DNA from: CALAED01 sp937891035
Lineage (GTDB): Bacteria; Actinomycetota; Actinomycetes; Streptosporangiales; Streptosporangiaceae
Length of the DNA: 8,616 bases
Direction: 5' to 3'
NCBI GenBank assembly: GCA_035642125.1
Contig: DASQSZ010000004.1
Location: forward strand, 1 to 8,616
The translations under genes and the position numbers were made by a program. Shown here one piece after another: positions 1 through 6,845 of the stretch. The notes under the pieces were generated by a model that saw nothing but the letters and a program-made list of their open reading frames with translations, ran no database searches and was not told the DNA's origin. The stretch's first letter is position 1. The number at the start of each line of letters is the position of its first letter.

Positions 1-416
1 AGAGGGTCGCGGCGGCGCGCCCGTTCGCCGACGCGGCGGCGCTGCACCGCGCCGCCGACGCGGCGTTCGCCGAGCTCGGCCGGCCGGACATCGAAGAGGC
101 GCTGCGGGCCCATCCGCGCGTCGGCGACCGCCCGCGCGGACTCGATCGCGAGTCGTCGTGGTCAAGAAGCGAACAGGCGGGGGTCATCGACGCCGACCGG
201 CAGACCGCCCATGACCTCCACGAGGAGAACATCGCCTACGAGAAACGCTTCGGGCACGTGTTCTTGATCTGCGCCACCGGACTGTCGGCCGAGCAGATGC
301 TCGCCGCCCTCCGGGACCGGCTCGGCAACGACGAGGCGACGGAGCGCGCCGTCGTCCGGGCCGAACTCCGCGAGATCATCCACCTTCGGCTGACCAGACT
401 CTTGGAGCGCCCATGA
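1..416 (+). CDS. uraD: OHCU decarboxylase UraD (5' end missing)
   Basis: Decarboxylates 2-oxo-4-hydroxy-4-carboxy-5-ureidoimidazoline (OHCU) to S-(+)-allantoin, the third step of urate breakdown in the cytoplasm. The reading frame is open from base 3 to the TGA at 414-416, giving 137 residues. The family is usually about 160-170 residues, so some 25-30 N-terminal residues lie outside the window. Family signatures are visible: HPRVGDR at visible residues 37-43 with the catalytic histidine, SEQAG at 56-60 with the conserved glutamate, and ENIAYEKRFGHVFLICATG at 75-93. The C-terminal helix ends in LRLTRLLERP. In Bacillus PucL this domain is fused to uricase; here it is a separate gene with uraH between the two. 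Its stop overlaps the ATG of a nine-codon ORF that leads into uraH. The family assignment is secure; only the true start is unknown. Confidence 0.93.
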   Translation, partial: RVAAARPFADAAALHRAADAAFAELGRPDIEEALRAHPRVGDRPRGLDRESSWSRSEQAGVIDADRQTAHDLHEENIAYEKRFGHVFLICATGLSAEQMLAALRDRLGNDEATERAVVRAELREIIHLRLTRLLERP

Positions 417-442
417 CCGATCACATCCAGGTGGTGACATGA
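413..442 (+). CDS. Nine-codon mini-ORF bridging uraD and uraH
   Basis: A tiny frame encodes MTDHIQVVT. Its ATG overlaps the uraD stop as ATGA at 413-416, and its TGA overlaps the uraH start as ATGA at 439-442. Such double overlap would let terminating ribosomes pass from uraD to uraH by reinitiation. No function of the peptide itself can be claimed. The ATG may be accidental, since ATGA overlaps arise easily in GC-rich operons. It could also be the remnant of an older uraH start lost by a frameshift. Whether it is translated is inference. Confidence 0.25.
   Translation: MTDHIQVVT
429..434 (+). promoter_or_regulatory. Ribosome binding site of uraH
   Basis: AGGTGG lies four bases before the ATG at 439 and supports that start. 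No other in-frame start codon lies closely upstream, so the site and the family N-terminus (STHVLDT) agree. Confidence 0.5.
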
Positions 443-765
443 GTCTGTCGACGCACGTCCTCGACACGACACGCGGGGCGCCCGCGGCCAAGGTGGCGGT
501 ACGGCTCGACCGCTACCTCGACGGACGCTGGCGGCCGCTGGCCGAGGCGGCCACCGACGACGACGGACGCCTGGGCGACCTGCCCGTCGGCGAGCCGGGC
601 ACCTATCGGCTGCGGTTCGGCGTCGGGCCGTACTTCACCGCCCGCGGCGTGGAGACCTTCTATCCGGAGGTGAACGTCGTGTTCACGGTGACGGACGCGG
701 GCGAGCACTACCACGTGCCTCTGCTGGTCAACCCCTACGGCTACTCGACCTACCGGGGCAGCTAA
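439..765 (+). CDS. uraH: 5-hydroxyisourate hydrolase (transthyretin-like)
   Basis: Hydrolyses 5-hydroxyisourate, the product of urate oxidase, to OHCU. It belongs to the transthyretin-related family, which forms homotetramers. The 108 residues match the usual bacterial length without a signal peptide, so the enzyme should be cytoplasmic. Visible motifs: N-terminal LSTHVLDT with His6, DGRL with Arg44, YHVPLLVNPYGYSTY with His92, and the diagnostic C-terminal tetrapeptide YRGS at 105-108. His6, Arg44 and His92 line up with the known active-site set, and the YRGS ending separates this enzyme from true transthyretins. It starts on an ATG overlapping the stop of a mini-ORF. Its TAA is immediately followed by the uricase ATG with no spacer, so coupled translation with uricase is likely. 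Confidence 0.95.
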   Translation: MSLSTHVLDTTRGAPAAKVAVRLDRYLDGRWRPLAEAATDDDGRLGDLPVGEPGTYRLRFGVGPYFTARGVETFYPEVNVVFTVTDAGEHYHVPLLVNPYGYSTYRGS

Positions 766-1629
766 ATGATCACACTGGGGGCGAACCAGTACGGCAAGGC
801 CGAGGTACGGCTCGTCCACGTTCGCCGCGCCGCCGACCGGCACGACATCCGCGATCTCAACGTCAGCGTGACGCTGGCCGGCGACATGGCGGCCACGCAC
901 CTGACCGGCGACAACGCAGCCGTGTTGCCCACGGACTCGCAGAAGAACACGGTGTACGCGTTCGCCCGCGAGCACGGGGTAGGCGCGCCGGAGGAGTTCG
1001 CCATGCGGCTGGCCCGGCACTTCGTCGACGCGGGGCCGACGACCCACCGCGCCCGCGTCGGCATCGAGGAGTACGCCTGGGACCGGATCCCGGTGACCGG
1101 CCATTCCTTCGTCCGCGGCGGGCGGGAGGTCCGCACGGCCCGCGTCACGCGGTCGGCCGCCGGCACCCATGTCGTCTCCGGGGTGCGGGACATGACCGTA
1201 CTCAAGACCACGGGGTCGGAGTTTTGGGGTTTCGCCAAGGACGAGTACACGACCTTGCCGGAGACCCGCGACCGCGTCCTCGCGACGACGGTGCACGCCG
1301 AGTGGCGGCACCGCGCCGGGCGGGTCGCGGACTGGGACGCATCGTACGCGGGCGTGCGCGGGGCGCTGCTCGACGCGTTCGCCGGCACGCACAGCCTGTC
1401 GTTGCAGCAGACGCTGTACGCCATGGGCAGCCGGGTGCTCACCGCGTACGGCGAGCAGATCTGCGAGATCCGCCTGTCGCTGCCCAACAAGCACCACATC
1501 GCCGTCGACCTCGCTCCCTTCGGCCTGGACAACCCGAACGAGGTCTTCTACGCGGCCGACCGCCCGTACGGCCTGATCGAGGGCACGGTGCGGCACGACG
1601 ACGCCGCCCCCGCCGAGGACGCCTGGTGA
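766..1629 (+). CDS. pucL: Urate oxidase (uricase)
   Basis: Cofactor-free oxidase that converts urate and O2 to 5-hydroxyisourate and H2O2. The 287 residues form the usual tandem T-fold pair. Visible motifs: GANQYGKAEVRLV with catalytic Lys11; LPTDSQKNTVYAFA with Thr56 of the Lys-Thr-His triad; KTTGSEFWGF with Phe153, which stacks on urate; DRVLAT with Arg170; LSLQQTLYAMG with Gln215; LSLPNKHHIAVDL with His244; and NPNEVFYAADRPYGLIEGT. The sequence resembles Arthrobacter-type actinobacterial uricases rather than the Bacillus PucL fusion, so it lacks a decarboxylase domain. The ATG directly abuts the uraH stop, and no strong Shine-Dalgarno sequence is seen, consistent with coupling. The C-terminus stops at ...EDAW, a few residues earlier than in relatives I recall. 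The symbol pucL is borrowed from Bacillus. Confidence 0.96.
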   Translation: MITLGANQYGKAEVRLVHVRRAADRHDIRDLNVSVTLAGDMAATHLTGDNAAVLPTDSQKNTVYAFAREHGVGAPEEFAMRLARHFVDAGPTTHRARVGIEEYAWDRIPVTGHSFVRGGREVRTARVTRSAAGTHVVSGVRDMTVLKTTGSEFWGFAKDEYTTLPETRDRVLATTVHAEWRHRAGRVADWDASYAGVRGALLDAFAGTHSLSLQQTLYAMGSRVLTAYGEQICEIRLSLPNKHHIAVDLAPFGLDNPNEVFYAADRPYGLIEGTVRHDDAAPAEDAW

Positions 1630-1695
1630 GCGCCGCAGGCGGGGGCCGCGCGACAAGACGGCGGGCCCGATGACCGAACGGGGGATGTACTGACC
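1630..1695 (+). other. 66-bp junction with a seven-codon ORF
   Basis: Spacer between uricase and the xanthine dehydrogenase FAD subunit. It is the longest gap within the uraD-to-molybdenum-subunit run. It contains a tiny ORF at 1670-1693 encoding MTERGMY, whose stop lies two bases before the next ATG. A purine run GGGGGA at 1680-1685 could serve as a ribosome binding site for the FAD subunit. I see no convincing -35/-10 pair and no terminator hairpin with a T tract. Confidence 0.35.
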
Positions 1696-2565
1696 ATGGA
1701 CTTCTTGCGCCCGGTGACGTGGGCGGAGGCGCTTGAGGTCAAGGCCGAGCGGCCGGACGCCCGGCCGATCGCCGGCGGCACCGACCTCATGGTCGAGCTG
1801 AACTTCGGCACGACCCGGCCGACCGCGCTGCTCGACCTGACCCGCATCGACGAACTGGCCGACTGGGAGCGCGCGGGCGAGCGGCTCCGTATCGGCGCCG
1901 GCGTGTCGTACGCGCGCGTCGTCGGCGAGCTGGGCGACTTGCTGCCCGGCCTGGCGATCGCCGCGCGCACGGTCGGCTCGCCGCAGATCCGCAACCGCGG
2001 CACGATCGGCGGCAACCTCGGCTCGGCCTCCCCCGCGGGCGACGCGCACCCGCCACTGCTCGCGAGCGACGCCACCGTCGAGGTTGAGTCGGTACGCGGC
2101 GTCCGCGTGCTGCCGATCGACGGGTTCTTCCGCCGGCCGAAGGTCAACGCGCTCGCCCCGGACGAGCTGATCCGCGCGGTACGGGTGGACAGGGCGAGCG
2201 GGCCGCAGCAGTTCGCCAAGATCGGCACGCGGAACGCGATGGTGATCGCGGTCTGTTCGTTCGCGCTCGCGCTGTATCCGGCGGGGCGCCGGGTCGGCGC
2301 CGGCGTCGGCTCGGCGGCGCCCACCCCGGTGCGGGCGCGCGCCGCCGAGGAGTTCCTGTCCGGCGCGTTGGACTGGGCGGGCGGCGGCCCGGTCGACGAG
2401 GAGGTGGGCCGGCGGTTCGGCGCACTCGTCGCCGCGGCCGCGAGCCCCATCGACGACGTGCGCGGCACAGCGGGCTATCGCCGCCACGCGCTGGCGGTCA
2501 TGGCCAGGCGCACCCTCGCCTGGGCGTGGCACGACTATCGGGAGGCAGGCACGGCATGCGCGTGA
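1696..2565 (+). CDS. xdhB: Xanthine dehydrogenase FAD-binding subunit
   Basis: FAD-carrying subunit of a three-subunit molybdenum hydroxylase. It takes electrons from the 2Fe-2S clusters and passes them to NAD+ or another acceptor. The 289 residues are the normal size for this CoxM-type family. Two FAD-binding motifs are visible: AGGTDL at 26-31, which contacts the pyrophosphate, and RNRGTIGGNLGSASPAGD at 99-116. The C-terminal domain carries the family pattern SPIDDVRGTAGYRRHALAVMARR. The start gives the canonical N-terminus MDFLRPVTWAEAL. The stop overlaps the 2Fe-2S subunit by ten bases. The symbol follows E. coli usage (A molybdenum, B FAD, C Fe-S). Xanthine rather than carbon monoxide or an aromatic substrate is inferred from the uricase neighbourhood and the paired molybdenum subunit. 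Confidence 0.92.
   Translation: MDFLRPVTWAEALEVKAERPDARPIAGGTDLMVELNFGTTRPTALLDLTRIDELADWERAGERLRIGAGVSYARVVGELGDLLPGLAIAARTVGSPQIRNRGTIGGNLGSASPAGDAHPPLLASDATVEVESVRGVRVLPIDGFFRRPKVNALAPDELIRAVRVDRASGPQQFAKIGTRNAMVIAVCSFALALYPAGRRVGAGVGSAAPTPVRARAAEEFLSGALDWAGGGPVDEEVGRRFGALVAAAASPIDDVRGTAGYRRHALAVMARRTLAWAWHDYREAGTACA
2540..2545 (+). promoter_or_regulatory. Ribosome binding site of the 2Fe-2S subunit
   Basis: GGGAGG ends ten bases before the ATG at 2556. It favours that start over the in-frame GTG at 2526, which lies upstream of the site and would add ten non-family residues. The same core, with flanking CGGGAGGCA, precedes the deaminase gene. Confidence 0.6.
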
Positions 2566-3056
2566 GATTCACCGTCAACGGACAACAGCACGTCGTGGAC
2601 GACGTGTGGCCGGGCGAGTCGCTGCTTTACGTGCTGCGCGAGCGGTGCGGACTGCCCGGCTCGAAGAACGCCTGTGAGCAGGGCGAATGCGGCTCCTGCA
2701 CGGTCTACCTCGATGGCCGTACGGTGTGCGCCTGCCTCGTCGCCGCCGGCCAGGCCGACGGCCGCGTCGTCGGCACGGTCGAAGGGCTCGCGGCGGGCGA
2801 GCGACTGCATCCGGTGCAGGAGGCGTTCGTCGAGGCGGGCGCCGTGCAATGCGGCTTTTGCACCCCCGGGCTCATCGTGCAGGCCCATGACCTGCTGGAG
2901 AACGCGTCCGGCTCGCCCACCGACGCCGAGATCCGCGAGGCGCTGGCCGGGAACCTGTGCCGCTGCACCGGCTACGAAAAGATCATCGAGGCCGTCCGCC
3001 GCGCCGCCGAAGCACGCGCCCATGACGCGCCGACGGCTGAGCGGGAGGCACCATGA
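2556..3056 (+). CDS. xdhC: Xanthine dehydrogenase 2Fe-2S subunit
   Basis: Small electron-transfer subunit carrying two [2Fe-2S] clusters between the molybdenum centre and FAD. It has 166 residues from the ATG at 2556, normal for the family. The N-terminal plant-ferredoxin domain shows KNACEQGECGSCTVYLDG with Cys40, Cys45 and Cys48, plus Cys60 as fourth ligand. The C-terminal helical domain shows VQCGFCTPG with Cys99 and Cys102, and GNLCRCTGY with Cys135 and Cys137. All eight ligands are therefore present and the protein looks intact. The gene overlaps the FAD subunit at its start by ten bases and the deaminase at its end by ATGA, so the three should be translated together. The symbol follows E. 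coli and must not be confused with the XdhC maturation factor of other bacteria. Confidence 0.95.
   Translation: MRVRFTVNGQQHVVDDVWPGESLLYVLRERCGLPGSKNACEQGECGSCTVYLDGRTVCACLVAAGQADGRVVGTVEGLAAGERLHPVQEAFVEAGAVQCGFCTPGLIVQAHDLLENASGSPTDAEIREALAGNLCRCTGYEKIIEAVRRAAEARAHDAPTAEREAP
3043..3048 (+). promoter_or_regulatory. Ribosome binding site of the deaminase
   Basis: GGGAGG lies four bases before the ATG at 3053, inside the coding end of the 2Fe-2S subunit. Together with the ATGA overlap it supports this start and coupled translation. Confidence 0.6.
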
Positions 3057-4402
3057 GCGCGCCGATCGTCATCGAGAACTGCGCGGTCGCGACCGTGGCG
3101 GGGGCGGAGTATCCCGCGGGCCACGTCGTGATCGACGATGCGCGGATCGCCGCGGTCGGCCCCGGGGCCGCGCCGGCCGTGGCCGGAGCCGAGCGGGTGG
3201 ACGCGGCCGGGTGCCTGGCCACCCCCGGTCTGGTCAACACCCATCATCACCTGTATCAGTGGGCGACTCAGGGGATGGCGCAGGAGGCGACGCTGTTCGA
3301 GTGGTTGACCGGCCTCTACCCGGTGTGGGCCGGGCTGGACGCGGAGATCGTGCGCGACGCGGCGGGCGCCGCGCTCGCCTGGCTGGCGTTGTCAGGCTGC
3401 ACCACCACGACCGATCACCATTACATCTTCCCTCGCGGCCGGCCTGATCTGCTGGAGGCCGAGATCGCGGCGGCGCGGCAGGTCGGGTTGCGGTTCCATC
3501 CGTGCCGGGGGTCGATGGACCGGGGCGAGTCGCAGGGCGGGCTGCCGCCGGACGACATCGTCGAGGAGACCGAGGCGGCGCTGGTGGCCACCGAGGAGGC
3601 GATCGCCCGCCACCACGATCCATCGCCCGGCTCGATGCTGCGGATCGCGGTGGCGCCCTGCTCGCCGTTCTCGGTGACCGAGACGCTGATGACCGAGGCG
3701 GCCGGCCTGGCGAGGCGGGCCGGCGTCCGGCTGAACACGCATCTCGCCGAGACCGTCGAGGAAGAGGAATATTGTCGCGAGCAGTTCGGCTGCACCCCGG
3801 TCGAGTACATGGACCGGCTCGGCTGGCTCGGCTCGGACGTGTGGTTCGCGCACTGCGTGCACCTGCGCGACGCCGACGTCAAACGGTTCGCCGAGACCGG
3901 CACCGCCGTCGCGCACTGCCCGAGCTCCAACGCCCGGCTCGGCGCCGGCATCGCCAGGGTCGCCGACCTGCTCGCGGCCGGCGCGGCCGTGGGCGTCGGC
4001 GTTGACGGAGCGGCCTCGGCCGAGTTGGCGCCGCTCGCCGGCGAGCTGCGGCAGGCGCTGTTGTTCCAGCGCGCCGTGGCGGGCCCGGACGCGCTGACCG
4101 CGCGGCAGGCGCTCGCGCTCGGCACCCTGGGCGGGGCGCGCTGCCTGGGCCGCGCCGATGAGATCGGCACGCTCGAGCCGGGGAAGCTGGCCGATATCGC
4201 GTTGTGGCGGCTCGACGGCTTCCACGCCGCCGTGACCGATCCGGTGACCGCGCTGGTCTTCGGGGCGACGCCGCCGCTGGCCCGGCTGTACGTGCACGGG
4301 CGTACCGTCGTCGACAACGGCGAGCTGCGCACCGCCGACCAGGAGTCGCTGGCCCGTGCCGGGGCGGCGGCGCGGCGGCGGATGCGGACCGGCGAGCGTT
4401 GA
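3053..4402 (+). CDS. 8-oxoguanine deaminase-type amidohydrolase
   Basis: Metal-dependent amidohydrolase of 449 residues, most like the 8-oxoguanine deaminase/cytosine-deaminase-like group, for which Pseudomonas PA0142 is the characterised example. The predicted reaction is 8-oxoguanine to urate plus ammonia; guanine to xanthine is the main alternative. Visible metal and catalytic motifs: PGLVNTHHHLYQ with the HxH pair His64/His66; SGCTTTTDHHYIFP at 114-127; LNTHLAET with His230 and catalytic Glu233; WFAHCVHL with His267; AHCPSSNARLGAGI at 287-300; and GVDGAAS with Asp318. The C-terminal part returns to the small beta-sandwich (LGRADEIGTLEPGKLADIALW). It starts within the 2Fe-2S gene and ends 16 bases before the molybdenum subunit, so it sits inside the dehydrogenase operon. 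Both possible products enter the urate pathway encoded around it. The fold is secure; the exact substrate is inference. Confidence 0.85.
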   Translation: MSAPIVIENCAVATVAGAEYPAGHVVIDDARIAAVGPGAAPAVAGAERVDAAGCLATPGLVNTHHHLYQWATQGMAQEATLFEWLTGLYPVWAGLDAEIVRDAAGAALAWLALSGCTTTTDHHYIFPRGRPDLLEAEIAAARQVGLRFHPCRGSMDRGESQGGLPPDDIVEETEAALVATEEAIARHHDPSPGSMLRIAVAPCSPFSVTETLMTEAAGLARRAGVRLNTHLAETVEEEEYCREQFGCTPVEYMDRLGWLGSDVWFAHCVHLRDADVKRFAETGTAVAHCPSSNARLGAGIARVADLLAAGAAVGVGVDGAASAELAPLAGELRQALLFQRAVAGPDALTARQALALGTLGGARCLGRADEIGTLEPGKLADIALWRLDGFHAAVTDPVTALVFGATPPLARLYVHGRTVVDNGELRTADQESLARAGAAARRRMRTGER

Positions 4403-4418
4403 CCGGGGCGGGGGTCGC

Positions 4419-6731
4419 ATGGGTGAGCGGATGACGGACGTGCGGGAGCGGCTTGCCGCCGGCACCCTGGGCGGTGTGGCGCGCGGCGGGGTCGGCGACA
4501 GCCCGGCCCGGCCCGACGGGACACTCAAGGTGACCGGCGAGTTCGCCTACTCATCCGATCTGTGGATGGACGACATGCTGTGGGGCGTCACGCTGCGCAG
4601 CCCGCATCCCAGTGCGTGGATTCGCGGCGTCGACGTCAGCGCGGCGCTCCAGGTCCCCGGGGTGTACGCCGTGCTCACCCATGAGGACATACCGGGCGCC
4701 AAGTGCTATGGGCTGGATCGCCGGGACCAGCCGGTCCTCGCCATCGACCAGGTCCGCTACCAGGGCGAACCGGTGGCGTTGGTGGCCGCGGACCACCCGG
4801 AGACCGCGCGCCGCGCCCGCGACCGGATCCGGGTTGACTACCAGGTGCGCGAACCGGTCATCGACGCGCGACGGGCGGCATTCGACCCCGAGTGCCCGCG
4901 GGTCCACGAGACCGGGAACATCGTCCGGCACCAGCCGGTCCGCGTCGGCGACGTGGCAGCGGCGGCGGCGGGCGCGGACATCGTGGTCACCGGCGAGTAC
5001 GAGGTCGGCATGCAAGACCAGGCCTTCCTCGGCCCGGAGTCGGGTCTCGCGGTGCCGGCGGAGGACGGCGGCGTCGACCTGTTCATCGCCACCCAGTGGC
5101 TGCACGTGGACCAGGAGCAGATCGCGCCCTGTCTCGGCCTGCCGCCGGAGCTGGTCCGGCTGACGCTGGCCGGGGTCGGCGGCGCGTTCGGCGCACGCGA
5201 GGATCTGTCCATGCAGGTCCACGCGTGCCTGCTGGCGCTGCGCACCCGCCGGCCCATCAAGATCGTGTACGGCAGGGAGGAATCGTTCTTCGGGCACGTG
5301 CACCGCCACCCGGCGACGATGCGGTACGAGCACGGCGCGACCAAGGACGGCCGGCTCGTCTACGTCAAGGCGGAGATCGTGCTCGACGGCGGGGCGTACT
5401 GCTCGACGACGCCGGCCGTCACCGGCAACGCCGCCTCGCTCGGCGCCGGACCTTACCGGGTGCCCAACATCGCGATCGACGCGTACGGCGTCTACACCAA
5501 CAACCCGCCATGCGGCGCGATGCGCGGGTTCGGCGCTGTCCAGGCGTGCTTCGGTTATGAGTCGCAGCTTGACCGGCTGGCCGACGCGTGCGGCCTCGAC
5601 CCCGTCGATGTGCGGATCCGCAACGCGCTGTCGGCGGGCTCCCCGATCGCGACCGGCCAGCTCATCGACATGCCGGCCCCGCTCGATGACATGCTGCGCC
5701 GGATCCGTGCGGTCCCGCCGCCGCCGGCCCGTCCCGCGTCAACGGATGGCGGCACCGACATTCGAGACCTTCCCGGCGGGGTCTCCAACACGACGCACGG
5801 GGAGGGGGTCGTCCGCGGGGTCGGCTACGCGATCGGCATCAAGAACATCTGCTACTCCGAGGGCTTCGACGACTACTCGACCGCACGGGTCCGCCTGCAG
5901 GTCATCGGCGGTGAGCCGGTCGCGCTCGTGCACACCGCGGCGGCCGAGGTCGGGCAGGGCCTCGTCACCTTGCAGGCGCAGATCGCGCGCACCGAGCTTG
6001 GCGTCGAGCGGGTGACGGTCGCGCCCGCCGACACCGCCGTCGGCTCCGCCGGGTCGTCGAGCGCGTCCCGCCAGTCGTACATGACCGGCGGCGCGGTACG
6101 GGCGGCGTGCGTCGCGGTGCGTCAGCGCGTCGCCGCGCTGGCCGAGGGCAGGCTCGGCCGGACGCTCGACCCGGGCCGCCCGCCCGACCCCGATCTGCTG
6201 ATCAAACTGCTGAGCGACGAGATCATCGAAGAGACCCGCGAGTTCCGCCACCGGCCCACCCAGCCGCTCGACCCGGTGACCGGGCAGGGCAACTCCCACA
6301 CCCAGTTCGCGTTCTGCGTGCACCGCGCCGTCGTTGACGTGGACGTGGAGCTCGGCCTCGTGAAGGTCGTCGAGCTGGCCGCCGTCCAGGACGTCGGCAA
6401 GATCCTCAACCGGGTGGCGCTCGAGGGGCAGATCCACGGCGGCAGCGCCCAGGGCCTCGGGCTCGCGTTGATGGAAGAGATCCAGGTGCGGGACGGCCGC
6501 ATCGTCAACCCGTCGTTCACCGACTATCTGATCCCCACCATCCTCGACATGCCGCCGATGCGGCTGGAGATCCTCGAACATCCCGACCCGCACGCGCCGT
6601 ACGGGCTACGCGGCGCGGGCGAGCCGTCGACGCTGTCGGCCACACCGGCGGTCGTCGCCGCCATCCGGGCGGCTTGCAATCGGCCCCTTACCCGGGTACC
6701 GGTTCGCCCGGAACACATCACAGGTCGTTAG
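4419..6731 (+). CDS. xdhA: Xanthine dehydrogenase molybdenum-binding subunit
   Basis: Catalytic subunit that binds the molybdopterin cofactor and hydroxylates hypoxanthine and xanthine to urate. It has 770 residues from ATG 4419, the usual length for a separate molybdenum chain. The N-terminal 'hammerhead' domain includes GVGDSPARPDGTLKVTGEFAY and YQGEPVALVAADHPETA. Cofactor motifs follow: GVGGAFGAREDLSMQ at 252-266, YGREESFFGHVHRHPA at 284-299, PCGAMRGFGAVQA at 364-376, AAAEVGQGLVTLQAQ at 507-521 and GSAGSSSASRQSYMTGGA at 542-559. The late motif GLRGAGEPSTLSATPAVVAA holds Glu735, matching the essential base of xanthine oxidoreductases. An in-frame ATG at 4431 (MTDVRERL) is an alternative start; CGGGGG at 4410-4414 slightly favours 4419. 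The partner subunits are immediately upstream, with the deaminase between. No maturation gene is in the window. Confidence 0.94.
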   Translation: MGERMTDVRERLAAGTLGGVARGGVGDSPARPDGTLKVTGEFAYSSDLWMDDMLWGVTLRSPHPSAWIRGVDVSAALQVPGVYAVLTHEDIPGAKCYGLDRRDQPVLAIDQVRYQGEPVALVAADHPETARRARDRIRVDYQVREPVIDARRAAFDPECPRVHETGNIVRHQPVRVGDVAAAAAGADIVVTGEYEVGMQDQAFLGPESGLAVPAEDGGVDLFIATQWLHVDQEQIAPCLGLPPELVRLTLAGVGGAFGAREDLSMQVHACLLALRTRRPIKIVYGREESFFGHVHRHPATMRYEHGATKDGRLVYVKAEIVLDGGAYCSTTPAVTGNAASLGAGPYRVPNIAIDAYGVYTNNPPCGAMRGFGAVQACFGYESQLDRLADACGLDPVDVRIRNALSAGSPIATGQLIDMPAPLDDMLRRIRAVPPPPARPASTDGGTDIRDLPGGVSNTTHGEGVVRGVGYAIGIKNICYSEGFDDYSTARVRLQVIGGEPVALVHTAAAEVGQGLVTLQAQIARTELGVERVTVAPADTAVGSAGSSSASRQSYMTGGAVRAACVAVRQRVAALAEGRLGRTLDPGRPPDPDLLIKLLSDEIIEETREFRHRPTQPLDPVTGQGNSHTQFAFCVHRAVVDVDVELGLVKVVELAAVQDVGKILNRVALEGQIHGGSAQGLGLALMEEIQVRDGRIVNPSFTDYLIPTILDMPPMRLEILEHPDPHAPYGLRGAGEPSTLSATPAVVAAIRAACNRPLTRVPVRPEHITGR

Positions 6732-6750
6732 CCCCGACCATGACGGGTCG
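6723..6750 (+). repeat. Overlapping short inverted repeats after the molybdenum subunit
   Basis: GGTCG (6723-6727), CGACC (6735-6739) and GGTCG (6746-6750) allow two mutually exclusive 5-bp hairpins, one spanning the TAG stop and one just after it. There is no following T tract, so this is not a typical intrinsic terminator. Weak transcription termination, mRNA end protection or chance are all possible. Confidence 0.25.
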
Positions 6751-6788
6751 TGCCGAATATGACGATGGTGGCCGGAATCACCCCAGTT

Positions 6789-6810
6789 GAGCGATGCGAC
6801 CGCTCCATCG
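6789..6810. promoter_or_regulatory. Possible operator dyad
   Basis: GAGCG (6789-6793) and CGCTC (6801-6805) form a perfect 5-bp dyad with a seven-base centre. It is interlocked with a second dyad, CGATG (6792-6796) and CATCG (6806-6810). A 17-bp dyad of this kind would suit a dimeric regulator such as an IclR-type protein, the type known to control allantoin genes in Streptomyces. The assignment is speculative: 5-bp arms are common by chance in GC-rich DNA. Confidence 0.2.
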
Positions 6811-6845
6811 GCACGGCTGATCTGGACGATTTTCCCGCACTACTT

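Noticed and set aside
421..2532. Very long antisense open frame of 703 codons
   Set aside because: It lies opposite uraH, uricase and the FAD subunit, all of which have clear family motifs. Its translation is Arg/Gly/Ala/Val-rich with no recognisable domain, as expected from the complement of GC-biased codons.
2526..2555. Upstream GTG start for the 2Fe-2S subunit
   Set aside because: It would add ten residues not typical of the family, and the ribosome site GGGAGG at 2540-2545 lies downstream of it, pointing to ATG 2556.
3392..4528. Antisense frames of about 370 codons opposite the deaminase
   Set aside because: Low-complexity Arg/Pro/Ala-rich translations with no family motif; the + strand carries an intact amidohydrolase here.
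5739..6593. Antisense frame of 284 codons opposite the molybdenum subunit
   Set aside because: It mirrors conserved cofactor-binding motifs on the + strand and shows no domain of its own.
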